This document shows positions 9,693 through 20,036 of a stretch of DNA of 64,000 bases, piece by piece. Under the pieces are notes generated by a model. The model was not told the DNA's origin. It saw only the letters and a program-made list of their open reading frames with translations, and searched no databases. The first letter of the stretch is position 1; each line of letters starts with the position of its first letter. The translations under genes and the position numbers were made by a program. The stretch is from Endotrypanum monterogeii. Its lineage: Eukaryota > Euglenozoa > Kinetoplastea > Trypanosomatida > Trypanosomatidae. The DNA is taken from the NCBI GenBank assembly GCA_000333855.2, contig CM007317.1:125071-189070 (forward strand), read 5' to 3'.

Positions 9693-10805
9693 CTACGCAC
9701 CTCGCTCCCGCGAGAAGGCGGCTGCGAAGCGCAGAAAATACATGAGAGTCTTAGTGAAGGCAGATCCCTCACGCTCCTCGATGTCGTTGTGCCCGCAGCC
9801 CACGAACCATCTGTGGAAGGTACCGATGTCGACGTCGGCAATCGTGACGTCGAGGTGCCTCTCTGCCATCAGCCTCACTCCCTCTGGAAGGCTATTGTGA
9901 GCGCGGTGATAGAGATCGAAGACACTGGTCGTCTCCTCTCCAATGAGAGGGTGCGCGGTGGCGTGCGATTCGCCAGCTACGCCGTTCTTCGTGGATCCTG
10001 TTGGGGCATTTGTTGCCGCCTTCGACTCTTTCCCCTGTCCTTCCCATCTCCCCTCACGTCTCTTGAGCAGTTTCAGTGCACTGGTGCGGCGAGTTTGGAT
10101 GTCTTCGAGTAATTCGCAGGAGCAATGGAACGGGACGACGCCATCGTGGGTCCCGTGCATCACCAGTACGGGGCACTCTAAGATGTCCTCGACACGCCGG
10201 TAGTTGGGGAACATGTCAACACAGCAGCAGAAGAACGGCAAACAACACGAAGACACAACGCGAAGACAGGATGTGAAGGTCGATATTAGCACTAAGCCAC
10301 AGATCTCTTTGTGGTGTTTCTCGGCGAGGTAACAGGCCGGCCCACCCCCGACGGAGCGACCGACAATAACAATTCTGTGGGCGGGGTAGCCAAGGGAGAG
10401 GAGATGAGCGTACATGTGATCGGCGTCGCTGTACACGGTCTTCTCTGTCACCTTCGACGGTTTTGCACTGTCGGGAAGGCCGGAAAGACCATAGCCGCAG
10501 TAGTCGTAGACCACGACGGCCACACCGAAGACGCTGGCTACGGACTGCGCGTAGCTAAAGGACCCACCCAAATCCTCTGCGTTTCCATGGTGGTACAGCA
10601 CAACAATCGAGGATGGCACTACTTTCCGCGGCTTGTCCTCGGTTATAGGATCTCCTTTCGAGTCGAAGTGATAATAAGATATTCTCTCACCGCTTTTCTT
10701 CGTCGTGAAGCACATGTACCGTTTGTGCTGCAGCAGCCGAACCCGCTGAAGCGAGTTACGGTCCCGCGGAGGCACAAACACAATTTTGTTGACCAATGAC
10801 TGCAT
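9693..10805 (-). CDS. ABHD17-like alpha/beta hydrolase (serine hydrolase)
   Basis: 370 residues from the ATG at 10805. ABHD17-type hydrolases remove palmitate from membrane-associated proteins. Seen: an oxyanion-hole loop HHGNAEDL; the nucleophile elbow GRSVGGG (Ser near residue 150); the acid HGTHDGVVPF (Asp near 220); and the base in GCGHNDIEE (His near 337), matching the GHNDIE of ABHD17. An insertion of about 85 residues, rich in charged and small residues, separates Asp from His. The N-terminal Cys cluster that anchors animal ABHD17 is absent, but a dense Cys stretch (SSCCLPFFCCCVDMFPNY) sits after the nucleophile strand. The frame is open to 10991, but that part translates the splice-acceptor region, so I chose 10805. 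Could also be annotated as an S9-type serine peptidase. Confidence 0.85.
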   Translation of the reverse strand: MQSLVNKIVFVPPRDRNSLQRVRLLQHKRYMCFTTKKSGERISYYHFDSKGDPITEDKPRKVVPSSIVVLYHHGNAEDLGGSFSYAQSVASVFGVAVVVYDYCGYGLSGLPDSAKPSKVTEKTVYSDADHMYAHLLSLGYPAHRIVIVGRSVGGGPACYLAEKHHKEICGLVLISTFTSCLRVVSSCCLPFFCCCVDMFPNYRRVEDILECPVLVMHGTHDGVVPFHCSCELLEDIQTRRTSALKLLKRREGRWEGQGKESKAATNAPTGSTKNGVAGESHATAHPLIGEETTSVFDLYHRAHNSLPEGVRLMAERHLDVTIADVDIGTFHRWFVGCGHNDIEEREGSAFTKTLMYFLRFAAAFSRERGA

Positions 10806-10880
10806 GGTGTGTGTCACGGGCAGAGACCAGTCCACAACTGTAGCGAGAGAGTTCCCAAGCGTGGAGTGTACAGCAAGGTG

Positions 10881-10950
10881 CTGAGAGCTGGGTGGCAAGA
10901 AACGGGAATCGAGCGAGTGCAACAGCAGCAAAAAGAAAAATATATAAATC
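10881..10950 (-). promoter_or_regulatory. Predicted spliced-leader acceptor for the ABHD17-like gene
   Basis: The coding strand has a T/C-rich tract from about 10950 to 10890, followed by AG dinucleotides at 10889-10888 and 10882-10881, about 75-85 bases before the ATG at 10805. This places the upstream in-frame codons outside the mRNA. Confidence 0.5.
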
Positions 10951-12468
10951 GATTCAAGAAGCGGAAAAAAGGCACAGGCGAACCAGTTCAAGAAAAACGA
11001 TGAATTTCAGCCTCGGAGAGAAAGTATTTTGATGCGTGGACACAGCAGCACTTATCTGCCTTGCAGCAGAATAGAGTACAAATGAAGAAGCGAAATCACG
11101 CAGCGGCACGACAGGAATGAACGTGTGAGGTGGCCAATGTTCACTTCCTTTTCTCCCCTGTCCACTTGATGTTTCGATGAATGTGTGTGTCTGTATGTGT
11201 GCGTGTGTCTGTGTCTGTGTCTGTGTGTGCGTGTGTGTGTATGCGTGTGTGTCTACGCGTTCGTGCCAAGAAAAAAAAAAAGAAATGGTCTGCGAGTATT
11301 CCGGTGCGAAAAGCGGTGCTAGGAAGGTGAAAATATCAATACACACACACACACACTTTTTTTTGTTCCAACAACAAGGACAGCACCGCTGGACGCTGAC
11401 ATCCTCCCATAAACCGGGAAGGATTTCTCGTTTGACGTAAATGGGGAGAAACACGAAGAGAAGCGAGAGTTAAGCCAATGATGCATGGTCAGTTGATAGA
11501 ATTAGGTCGTAAATATTAAAATATATCCGAGTGAAAAATCAGAGGAGCATTTCTATGCTAGAATGCTCTCAACATATCGCCGATATGCAAGGGCGGATCG
11601 GAGCACGTGGCGCCGGAAGTGAGTGTCACTGCTTTCGAATATCCATATTTCACACAAAGTCAAACCCTGCGTGTAGGAAGGAAGGCGATAACTGGAGGTG
11701 GTATGTGGACAGTGTGTTAACGACAACAGACATCAAGTCAGGCACAAGTTGCGGTTTGGAAACAGTTGCTCATATACTGTTGGGAGACTATTCGTGTGAT
11801 CTCAAAATACGTCACAGTGACTAGTGAAACTGTCAACACCACCCGTTCTACGCTGAGCAAAATACCGCCCCTCTTCTTCCCCCCCCCTCCTCCACACGCA
11901 CCCCTGAGCACACATACAGTAAAGAATAGGTGGGTGGGGTGGGGGAAGCGATTGGAACGCTAAGAAGACGCACTCACAGAGAAGACAACACGACCGAAGA
12001 CTAGACACACCCACACCACGATAAGTCAAAAAATTGGGCTGCGAATATGCTTCAAGGAATCATCTGTTGTTGAAGGCATAGAAGTTGGTGGCAAGAACCT
12101 TTTCCTACTCTGCCTGTGTGTGTGTGTGTGTGTGTATGGGTAGGAGAGGAGGGGATTCTCATCGGGCATCCACTGCCTGGAGAAATCCGACTGGCGCCTT
12201 TTCTTCACATCGATTGATATTTCATCGCCAAGGTAAAAGACACACAAGGCTTTTTATATCAATCGCTGGGTGGGAAAGAGCCTCTCTCTCTCTATATGTA
12301 TGTATATGTGTATATGTATACGCATTATTTTTCGGCGCACTTCCGCGTGGCTACAACCAGGTGAGAGAACTCGTCATGCCTTTACGACGCTCTCCACCCA
12401 TAAGTACGCGCTGTTCCGTACGAGCGCTGGCGATATTATATATATATATATATTGGGGGGGGGCATGC
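10951..12468. other. Intergenic region
   Basis: No supportable gene. It holds a long TG-rich tract at 11181-11250, A11 at 11271, AC repeats at 11341-11356, TG repeats at 12115-12135 and (TA)n at 12436-12453, just downstream of the MSH2 stop. Confidence 0.6.
12436..12453. repeat. (TA)n microsatellite
   Basis: A short TA repeat immediately 3' of the MSH2 stop codon on the coding strand, so probably within the MSH2 3' UTR. Confidence 0.85.
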
Positions 12469-15288
12469 CTACACCTTCTTACACAAATACGGACGGACGT
12501 CCGCATCCTCTTGGATTTCTTGTCGCAACTTCTTCACCGCTGCCTCCCGATCCTCACTCGGTTGCCGCTGTTCCAACTCCCGAATGCGCTTGGCATACAT
12601 TGAAACTTTCCGTACCACAGCCTCATCTGACGCCGCCCCAGCGCCGATCGTTGTGCCATCCTCTGCCTCGAATGTCTCCCACTCAGCGGCTTTGGCCTTG
12701 GCGCACTCGATCACAGACTCCGGCAGCTGTGCAAGGGAAGCGACGTACAAGCCGTAACTGCGTCCACATGGCCCTGGCTGTAGAGTGTAAGAAAAGCGCA
12801 ACGTTCCGGCCGCCTCGTCGACCTCGGCCCCAAAGTGCATATTCTGGAGAGCCGCACAGTGCTGCGGGAGTTGCGTCAGCTCATGAAAATGGGTCGAAAA
12901 CAGCAAAGCTGCACGAACACGTGAGGCCACGTCGTGTGCAATCGCCCACGCCAGACCGAATCCGTCGTACGTTGAGGTACCACGACCAAGCTCATCGATG
13001 ATAGCCAGGGTATCCTGCGTCGCACCGGAAAGAATTGCCGCAGACTCCAGCATTTCAACCATAAAAGTAGATACGCCTTGCGCCAGGTGGTCGGTCGCAC
13101 CGACACGACACATAACCGCGTCACGAATCTGAATCTCTGCGGCATCGGCTGGCACAAAACAGCCGGCCTGGGCCAGCACCACAGCGACACCAACACTGCG
13201 CATGTATGTGGACTTACCGCCCATGTTAGGTCCAGTAATGAGCAGCCCGTTCTTATCGGAGGTGAGATGAAGAGCATTGGCCTTGTATCCGGGTTGGCGC
13301 AGCTCCACAAGAGGATGCCGAAGCCCTTTGAAGGAGAGAAGCGGAGCTGCGTCTGCGTTGGGTGTGATTCCCTCCTCCACCTTTATGGCTACTATATGGC
13401 CGGAGGACTCACGAATAATCGGTCGTACCATCGGGCGCGGGGAATCTTTCACCACGAGCGACCAGCCTACATACACGTCCAGGGTGGCGATCAGCTCTTT
13501 GGCGTCGTCGAGGACAGGGAGGTAGGATGCGATGGTGTCCACGAGTTTGTGTTTGAGGTCCATCTGCCGTACCTCATAATGGTCGCTGACTCGCCGATAC
13601 TGTTCGCTGAGGGCCGCCATCTTTTCCGAAACAAACCGCACGCCGTCTTTTGATGTACTCACTGTAATGAGCTCATTTTTAGTGCGTAGCTCGCGATCCT
13701 CCTTGCGAGAGACGCGGAAGACGTAACCATAAGTTCCATGGTACTCGCACTTGAGCTGCTTCTCATTCCAACCATACTTGGATAAAACACGGCTGTGCTC
13801 CTTGTCGATCTGACGCTGTGTGTTCATGAGTTGCTCATGTAGGTCCTGTAGCTCGTCGTCAAAAGTGGCGTTCATACGAGCCGCGTTGCGGTCACTGAAG
13901 TCTACTGTAGCCTCAATCAGTATTTTCAGGTTCCCCATGTGCTCGTTGATGTCCTCCATTGGGGCAATGAACTCATCCTTCAAAAGTTTGGAATGTGGAC
14001 CTGTGTAGGTACCCAGCACCTGTAGCGCTGCAGGAACCACATCTACAAAACGCAGGAACGCCTGCGTGTCTTTGAGAGCGAGGCTACGGCGCTGCAGCTT
14101 TCGGTTAAGTCGATCCATGTCGCCACACCGCTTCAGTACCTGGGCCGTGAGCATGTCGCGAATAATAGGGTTCTCCACGAAAAGCTCCACCATGGTTAGT
14201 CGCTGGTTGATGTCGTCTGTGCAGCGCAAGGGCTGCAGCAGCCACTGTCGCATAGCACGCGCACCCATACCCGTGTGGCAGCGGTTGAGCCATGAGAACA
14301 CTGACATCGGTAGTGCGCCGCGCGGTTCCGGCTTCTTGCTCACCAAATTCAGTGCTTCGATTGCGGCGCTGTCTAGCTTCATGTAGGTTGATGGCACGGT
14401 GCGGCGCAGGTAGAAGGCTCTCTGATTCGATGGGTCCATGACATCGATGGAACCAAGAATGCTTTCTACGGCACGCCGCGCGAGGGGGCACAGCTCCAGC
14501 GACAGACGCTCTTCGGGCACACGTAGAATATCCGCCAACGCGTCGATGCCTCTCGTAGTCGACTCCGCTTTTTGCAATTGCTGAACTTCGCGCAGCGTGC
14601 GCACACTCAGCTGCACGCCACAGCGCTCGCAAATGCGACGAACGGCGGTAATGCGTTCGTCGTTGTCGAGGGCTGATTGATCTCTAGCGGAAGCAGCGGG
14701 CGGCGCCACACACAAAACAACCTCCTTCAAGTTTGTCTGCGCAATGAGTGCGTCGAGGCTGGTTAGCTGGGGCGTGTCCGTGTACTCGGCAAAGCTCAAC
14801 TGCCGTAGTGTGTTATTGAGTGCTGCGAAACCAATAGGAATTCCCGAGTCCTGCGTTGAGCCAAAGACGAGGGAGCCGCTCGCCAACAGTTGAATCTCCG
14901 CCTCCTCGAACTCAAAGAGCGACGCCTCGAAGTCTGTGATATTTCCCGGCGATCCACGCTGGCGGCATACGTAGGAGCCACCTGCTGCATCGCGTTCGTA
15001 GTACTCGACGGTGGCCCCGCGCCGCAGAAGACAGTCACGAATGATTTCCTTGCAGAGTACGTCATTCACAACGACAACGTCCACTGTGCTGGGGGAGGAG
15101 TTGCCCGTAGACCACGGCTTCAAGACAGCGGTGGACTTTATGTACTCCTTTGCGACAAACGCCGCCCACCAGCCCAGCACGTAGCACCCAGGGTTGGAGC
15201 CTCTCGAAAACATGCGAAAGCACTGGCTGGAGTCCGTGCCAAGGGACAGAAAGGCATGAAGAATCCCAACATCGCGCTCGTCGGTCAT
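12469..15288 (-). CDS. MSH2: DNA mismatch repair protein MSH2
   Basis: 939 residues, the usual MSH2 length. It is the MutS-family subunit that pairs with MSH6 (or MSH3 where present) to recognise mismatches. Domain order fits: an N-terminal MSH2-type domain I, a connector, a lever/clamp with the coiled stretch near residues 430-560, and a C-terminal ABC ATPase. Walker A is GPNMGGKST near residue 686; the signature helix STFMVEMLESAAIL, Walker B LAIIDELGRGTST and the FSTHFHELT switch histidine all follow intact. The N-terminus lacks the Phe-x-Glu mismatch wedge, as expected for MSH2 rather than MSH6. The ATG at 15288 gives a typical MSH2 start. I see no truncation or missing catalytic residue. 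Confidence 0.96.
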   Translation of the reverse strand: MTDERDVGILHAFLSLGTDSSQCFRMFSRGSNPGCYVLGWWAAFVAKEYIKSTAVLKPWSTGNSSPSTVDVVVVNDVLCKEIIRDCLLRRGATVEYYERDAAGGSYVCRQRGSPGNITDFEASLFEFEEAEIQLLASGSLVFGSTQDSGIPIGFAALNNTLRQLSFAEYTDTPQLTSLDALIAQTNLKEVVLCVAPPAASARDQSALDNDERITAVRRICERCGVQLSVRTLREVQQLQKAESTTRGIDALADILRVPEERLSLELCPLARRAVESILGSIDVMDPSNQRAFYLRRTVPSTYMKLDSAAIEALNLVSKKPEPRGALPMSVFSWLNRCHTGMGARAMRQWLLQPLRCTDDINQRLTMVELFVENPIIRDMLTAQVLKRCGDMDRLNRKLQRRSLALKDTQAFLRFVDVVPAALQVLGTYTGPHSKLLKDEFIAPMEDINEHMGNLKILIEATVDFSDRNAARMNATFDDELQDLHEQLMNTQRQIDKEHSRVLSKYGWNEKQLKCEYHGTYGYVFRVSRKEDRELRTKNELITVSTSKDGVRFVSEKMAALSEQYRRVSDHYEVRQMDLKHKLVDTIASYLPVLDDAKELIATLDVYVGWSLVVKDSPRPMVRPIIRESSGHIVAIKVEEGITPNADAAPLLSFKGLRHPLVELRQPGYKANALHLTSDKNGLLITGPNMGGKSTYMRSVGVAVVLAQAGCFVPADAAEIQIRDAVMCRVGATDHLAQGVSTFMVEMLESAAILSGATQDTLAIIDELGRGTSTYDGFGLAWAIAHDVASRVRAALLFSTHFHELTQLPQHCAALQNMHFGAEVDEAAGTLRFSYTLQPGPCGRSYGLYVASLAQLPESVIECAKAKAAEWETFEAEDGTTIGAGAASDEAVVRKVSMYAKRIRELEQRQPSEDREAAVKKLRQEIQEDADVRPYLCKKV

Positions 15289-15708
15289 TTTGGTCTAGTG
15301 GTTTCTTGAGATTTGATCCTCACCCAATCACAGCAACGACAGCGTTTATACGGTTTTAATGAATCTATGTAGGGGTATATGGGTGCAACCTCCCTATCTC
15401 TGTGTAGGTGTGTTGCTTGGGTGACTAGTCTTTGAAGAAATCCGCTGTATGGATAAAAAGAAGAGTGCTCGTGTATGTGATACAGCCCGCTCACATTTCT
15501 TGGCACAGAGATTATACGAGTCTTATCGAGAAATATATACACGTCCAGCAGTGGGGGTGATCGTTGGCCACAGATTTCGCATGGAGAGAGAGACGTAGCG
15601 TTGTGTGCCCGCAAAACAATAGGGGCAGCGAAGAGACAGCGAAACAAACAAAAAAGAGATTTTGTGGGATAGTGGAGCGAATGGCAGACCGCCAAAAACA
15701 AAAAAAAA

Positions 15709-16015
15709 GCAATGAACACTTCTGCAAAGTGTTTCTTTTCCCCACATCCACGCCTACCATGCAGGAAACGAACCCTGTAGACGCTCACAGCAGCAGCTCA
15801 CTTGGCTCCGCCACACCGCGCCACAGCCTTCGCCGTCTAGGACGGGCCACCTGCCTTCGAGTCGCGGGCCGCGGGGCTCCTCTAGTTCGTGCACCCTGGG
15901 GCACACTGTTGTAGTCCTCTCCTCACTGGGCTCGCACCCCCCCCCACGGGGACAGTTGCCTGAGTGCCACACACCTCGCTGCCTGTAGCTGACTCAGTGC
16001 GCTGGGTAGGGGAAG
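15709..16015 (+). repeat. Family A interspersed repeat, internally deleted copy
   Basis: Starts at AGCAATGAACACTTCTGC, preceded by an A-rich run, and is near-identical to the copy at 18463 up to CGTGCACCC (15888-15896). It then jumps to sequence that in the 18463 copy lies 107 bases further on. It ends near the shared CTGACTCAGTGCGC. A 6-bp stem (ACACTT/AAGTGT) sits at the left end. Strand is an arbitrary convention. Confidence 0.8.
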
Positions 16016-17880
16016 GTGATGGGCATACACGTAGTGGGCGGGGAGGAGGGAGGCAAATATTTAAAAAAAAACGAGAGAAACTATAACGAAAAGAGTGGAA
16101 TGCAGCACTGAATAGATTCCCCATTGGGTTTGGGGAAGCAACTAGGGTCACACCGCCATCACAGTCAAGATCGACGCGAGACAACAAAAGGAGACCCGAT
16201 GTTTTTCCCCGTCATCTCGTCGCGGGTGGGTATAGTCGACAATCGAGCTCTTACGGCTCACTGGCACAGCTTCACGGTGTTGAAGCGTGATGGGAAGGAA
16301 GGAGGAATGAGGGGAGAGGAGCAGGAGGGGCGGGGGACGGTCAATGACAGACCCGCGAACCCTTGCACATATACCGATGCATCAGATCTGTCGGGGAAAA
16401 AACCAAGACCAAGGCAATCAGTACTAAATAATAAACTAACAAGCATTCCATCCAGGGAGAGGGCCATGTCGTGCTCCTGGGGTGTGAGGTGAAGGCATGA
16501 AGAGGAGAGGGAGTAGCGTCAAGGTGGCACCTCCTCTTCCCCTACAACGCGTCTCGTTCTCTGGAGCGATGTTGACAACAACAGTGTTGACTGTAACTGC
16601 TCCCAATCACCTTCACCACCAACTGGATACAAAAATGCGAATGAACGTACCATAACCATCGCAGCGCACTCGACGAAGGTTGAGGAGGAGAAACGCATCC
16701 CCGGCAAACCACCGTCGAACGCCGATGTCAGTGGGAGCCCAAACGAGCCACAAGGCCGCGTAGCGATAAGGCACACTGCACTCAGGCAAACGACAGATGC
16801 TAGGTTCCCATCCCCTTCCCCCTCACCACGATACTGTTTTTGACTGCACAGACGTGGTGGTGTTCCTATTGACTAATAAGAGATACCGCGATGGTAGCAC
16901 GCCTGCCGGAGCCCTTCGAGGCCGTCGTCGTCATCCTCCATTTCTGCTTAACACCAGACGATGAGTGATGAATATGCGAACGTGCCCAGAGACCGTCCAC
17001 ACCTTGCACAGCCTTACTGATTTTATAGAAACCAGCGGGAGTCGTATGTGGCAACACTCATTACCAAATATACTTGTTGATACTGAACGCTGGCTGGGGA
17101 AATGACTCCAATCACCTGCCATCGCCTCGGGGGGGGGGGGGGGAGGGATCGCTACGCAGAGACTTCCTCGAGGTAGACAGGCCGACCCACGTATGGGCAA
17201 AGAGGATTGGGTAGGGTGCACTGACTTGACACTCTGCTTCCTCACGCGGATGGCACAACCACTGATAACCCCACTCGCACCCTCCGCAAGAAGACACCGA
17301 CCAAGGACCTGCAACGTCAATACCAGCAGCGATAACCCATGTCTACCTCCCTCCCCCCCCCAAAAAAAAAAGAATTGATCAACTTGGCCGACTACCAAGA
17401 GCGCTGTGGCACGGGCATGAAAAAAAAAAAATTCGAGAGGAGGTCTCCTTGGCTTTTTTTCCTCCCTCCCCCTCCTCTTCTTCTCTACCCCCCCACCCCC
17501 CCCCTCTCCACCGGCTCCTCTCTTGCATCATGACGCACTGGGGTGCAGAAAAAAAAAAAAGAAAGAAAGGAGTACACAAAAATAGACTTTGCACGAGTCG
17601 CAAGAGTCCCTACGCACGAGCCCAGTCACCGTTGAGTGGCAAAGGTACACAGATGAGAAACCCGAAAAGGCAGCTGCGAGCAAATACGACACGAGGCAAA
17701 AATAAAGAGGGGAAACGTCGAAAAAAATTTAAAAAAAAATTTAAGTGGCAGCCCACAGCGGACACATCCGCCAGGGAGAGACGAAAGGTCAAGCGAGGTG
17801 ATGGGCCCGGGGTGGGCAGCGAGGGATAAACATTTGCCTGCAGGGTTTACATACCCGCGCAGAGATGCGCATAGATGTGT

Positions 17881-17895
17881 ATATATATATATATA
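17881..17895. repeat. (TA)n microsatellite
   Basis: A short TA repeat in the long gene-free interval. Confidence 0.8.
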
Positions 17896-18462
17896 ATGGG
17901 AGAGGGGCATATTGGAAAATAATACCGTAACGATACGTCTGAAAGGGCGTGTATCCAAAACAAGAAGAATAGTGCTCGCTGGGCGATATGCACAGGCACC
18001 GCTGCCGCGTGTTATCGATGTTTCCTTAGGCGTGCCCATGATTGCGTGTAGGCGCCATGTTGTCTATGAGCGAGAATAGTTGCTTATTCGAGTTGTAGAT
18101 GTCAGAATCGAGGAGCTTTGAGTGTGATTGAAGAGGCTACCGTTGTACACACGGGAGAAGGAGGAGGAGGCGTGGAGGTTCACAGGGGGTAGGTGAAGGA
18201 GGAAAACCTGAGGTTGGTCGAGAAGGACGCAGTACTCACCCGGCGTCCGCTTCTCTAACCTCAGCACATTGAGCTTCGCGCACGCGCGCGGGGTTGAACA
18301 GCACCCAAGCTCCGGGCTACTGACTTTTCTAAAGATGGGGAAGGAGTGTTGACAGTCGCTTCAGTTGATTTTATACTTTACGGAGAAACACACACACACA
18401 GCAATGAACGCACCCGCCAACTCGCATCACACACATCGTGCACAAAACCACTGCCAAAAAAA

Positions 18463-18880
18463 AAAAAGCAATGAACACTTCTGCAAAGTGTTTCTTTTCC
18501 CCACATCCACGCCTACCATGCAGGAAACGAACCCTGTAGACGCTCACAGCAGCAGCTCACTTGGCTCCGCCACACCGCGTCACAGCCTTCGCCGTCTAGG
18601 ACGGGCCACCTGCCTTCGAGTCGCGGGCCGCGGTGCTCCCCTAGTTCGTGCACCCCCACAGGGTGCACCCTACTACGCAGGGGCGGTGGCACCTGGCGCG
18701 CATCAGCAACCCTGCTCACGTGCACACAGGAGGCGCCGCATAGTTCGGACACACGTGCACCCTGGGGTACACTGTTGTAGGTCTCTCCTCACTGAGCTCG
18801 CACCGCCCACGGGGACAGTTGCCTGAGTGCCACACACCTCGCTGCCTGTGGCTGACTCAGTGCGCAGGGTAGGGAAGGAA
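18463..18880 (+). repeat. Family A interspersed repeat, fullest copy
   Basis: About 418 bp, the longest of three copies. It shares its left part with copies at 15709 and 30224, its middle with 30224 and its right end with 15709. The length and intergenic location resemble Leishmania SIDER retroposons, but I could not match a known signature. An A run is at the left end on the + strand, so neither strand shows a clean 3' poly(A) tail. Confidence 0.8.
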
Positions 18881-19682
18881 AGGCTATGACTGGATGGCCT
18901 GGTCACTTCTGCTGCAACATGCAAAACACGGCACTGAGACCTCGGCCGAAAAGGTATTTCCTCCCTCACTCCACCCTTTGGCACGCAAGCTGTTCACAGA
19001 AATGCGCGTGTTACACTGATTCCTGTGGAACAAAGTGTATCCGGGCACACAAACAACTCAAAGCGTATCGTGCCCCATGAGAGCAGAGCGCTGCCGCACC
19101 TATTGGGCTAAAACGTAAACAGAATGTCGACTCCGTGAAAAAGGAGTTTCGTCTCGTGACGTCAATGTGTACTGTTGAGCACAATCCACATCTGATCATC
19201 GTCTTTTATGCCTCTCGCAACAACACTAGGTCAGTAGCTGTCATGCCCAAAGCGGAGCAGAAGAGGGAGGGAGCGCCCCGCATGGAGGAAAAGAAACACA
19301 TTGCAACTACTAGGGAGACAACTGGACGCCACTGCCTCAGCCTTAGCGGCAGACGCCCTAGTGGCAATGAAATTCTGTGAAACCTTGTCACGCATGGATA
19401 AAGCGACAGCGCCCATGCGGACCTCTGCATACGTACCGCTGACGAGACAAGGCTGAGAGAACGTGGGCGGGGAAACAGTTTTATATGCCGGCACATCAAC
19501 CGATATGGAAGCAATATCAACTGAAGGAAATACCTTCTGTCTTATATCACACCGCATCCAGCCACGTGAGCAATTGGACGATGCAAACTTGAAAGATTAT
19601 AGGCAGGGGTTCCTCACACTTGCGCGTTGCTTGCATCGATTCAACCTAGTGCACTTTATGAGACAGAGCCCACACTGAGTCC

Positions 19683-19982
19683 TCAGAAAGCCTCTTCATC
19701 CTCTGGGGCTGCACCGCCTTGCAAACCCTCAGGCGACGCGAACGGCGGGGTGGTAACAGCGGGACTTACCGAAGGAAGCACGATCGACGCCGCCTGCGGC
19801 AGCGCGTCTTGACCGCCCAAAATGAAGAGACTAAGAGCCATCCCCACCGCAACGGAGGGGAGCCACCAGTCCACTTTCGAGATGACAAAGTTGGAGGTGT
19901 GGTCGACGAGGTGATGCAATTTTTCATACAAGTACATTTTCCCCCACTCCTTGGGGGGTGCCTGCGGACGACCAAACATCAT
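19683..19982 (-). CDS. Small single-pass membrane protein, unknown
   Basis: 99 residues from the first of two adjacent ATGs (19982, 19979). Seen: a basic/aromatic N-terminus (FGRPQAPPKEWGKMYLYEKL), an amphipathic stretch, one membrane segment near residues 40-57 (WWLPSVAVGMALSLFILGG), and a Pro/Ser/Ala tail ending in acidic DEEAF. The layout resembles small mitochondrial outer-membrane or translocase-associated proteins, but I do not recognise it. The start is well supported: a strong T-rich tract and AG lie directly upstream, and the open frame further 5' simply translates that tract. Confidence 0.65.
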   Translation of the reverse strand: MMFGRPQAPPKEWGKMYLYEKLHHLVDHTSNFVISKVDWWLPSVAVGMALSLFILGGQDALPQAASIVLPSVSPAVTTPPFASPEGLQGGAAPEDEEAF

Positions 19983-20036
19983 CTTCGCTACGCAAGACTC
20001 GAAGGGAGACAAAAAAAAAAATGAGACAAAAAAAGT
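19983..20036 (-). promoter_or_regulatory. Predicted spliced-leader acceptor next to the start codon
   Basis: The coding strand has an almost pure T/C tract (about 20036 to 19991) followed by AG at 19989-19988 and again at 19984-19983, only 0-5 bases before the ATG at 19982. If it is used, the 5' UTR is almost absent apart from the spliced leader. Confidence 0.6.

Larger units (their letters stand above)
15289..19682. other. 4.4-kb gene-free interval carrying two family A repeats
   Basis: The longest stretch in the window without a credible gene. It contains two directly oriented family A repeats (15709-16015 and 18463-18880), G/C and A homopolymers (17130-17142, 17360-17369, 17421-17430, 17550-17560), and (TA)n at 17881-17895. 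ORFs inside the repeats are conserved between copies only because the DNA is. No protein-like relic is visible by eye. Confidence 0.55.

Noticed and set aside
9221..9841. 206-residue minus-strand ORF
   Set aside because: Overlaps the 3' end of the ABHD17-like gene in another frame, has no domain, and its composition is that of a shadow frame.
10806..10991. Hydrophobic N-terminal extension of the ABHD17-like protein, as a signal anchor
   Set aside because: The hydrophobic run (YIFFFLLLLH) is the translation of the polypyrimidine tract upstream of the acceptor.
15564..18826. Plus-strand ORFs with a shared NPVDAHSSSS translation, as a possible gene family
   Set aside because: They are translations of family A repeats. 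The frame is interrupted differently in each copy, and conservation is equal in all frames, so it reflects DNA identity.
15709..18880. Family A as a poly(A)-tailed retroposon
   Set aside because: The A run lies at the 5' side on the + strand and the complementary T run at the 3' side of the minus strand, so neither orientation shows a 3' poly(A) tail, and no target-site duplication was found by eye.
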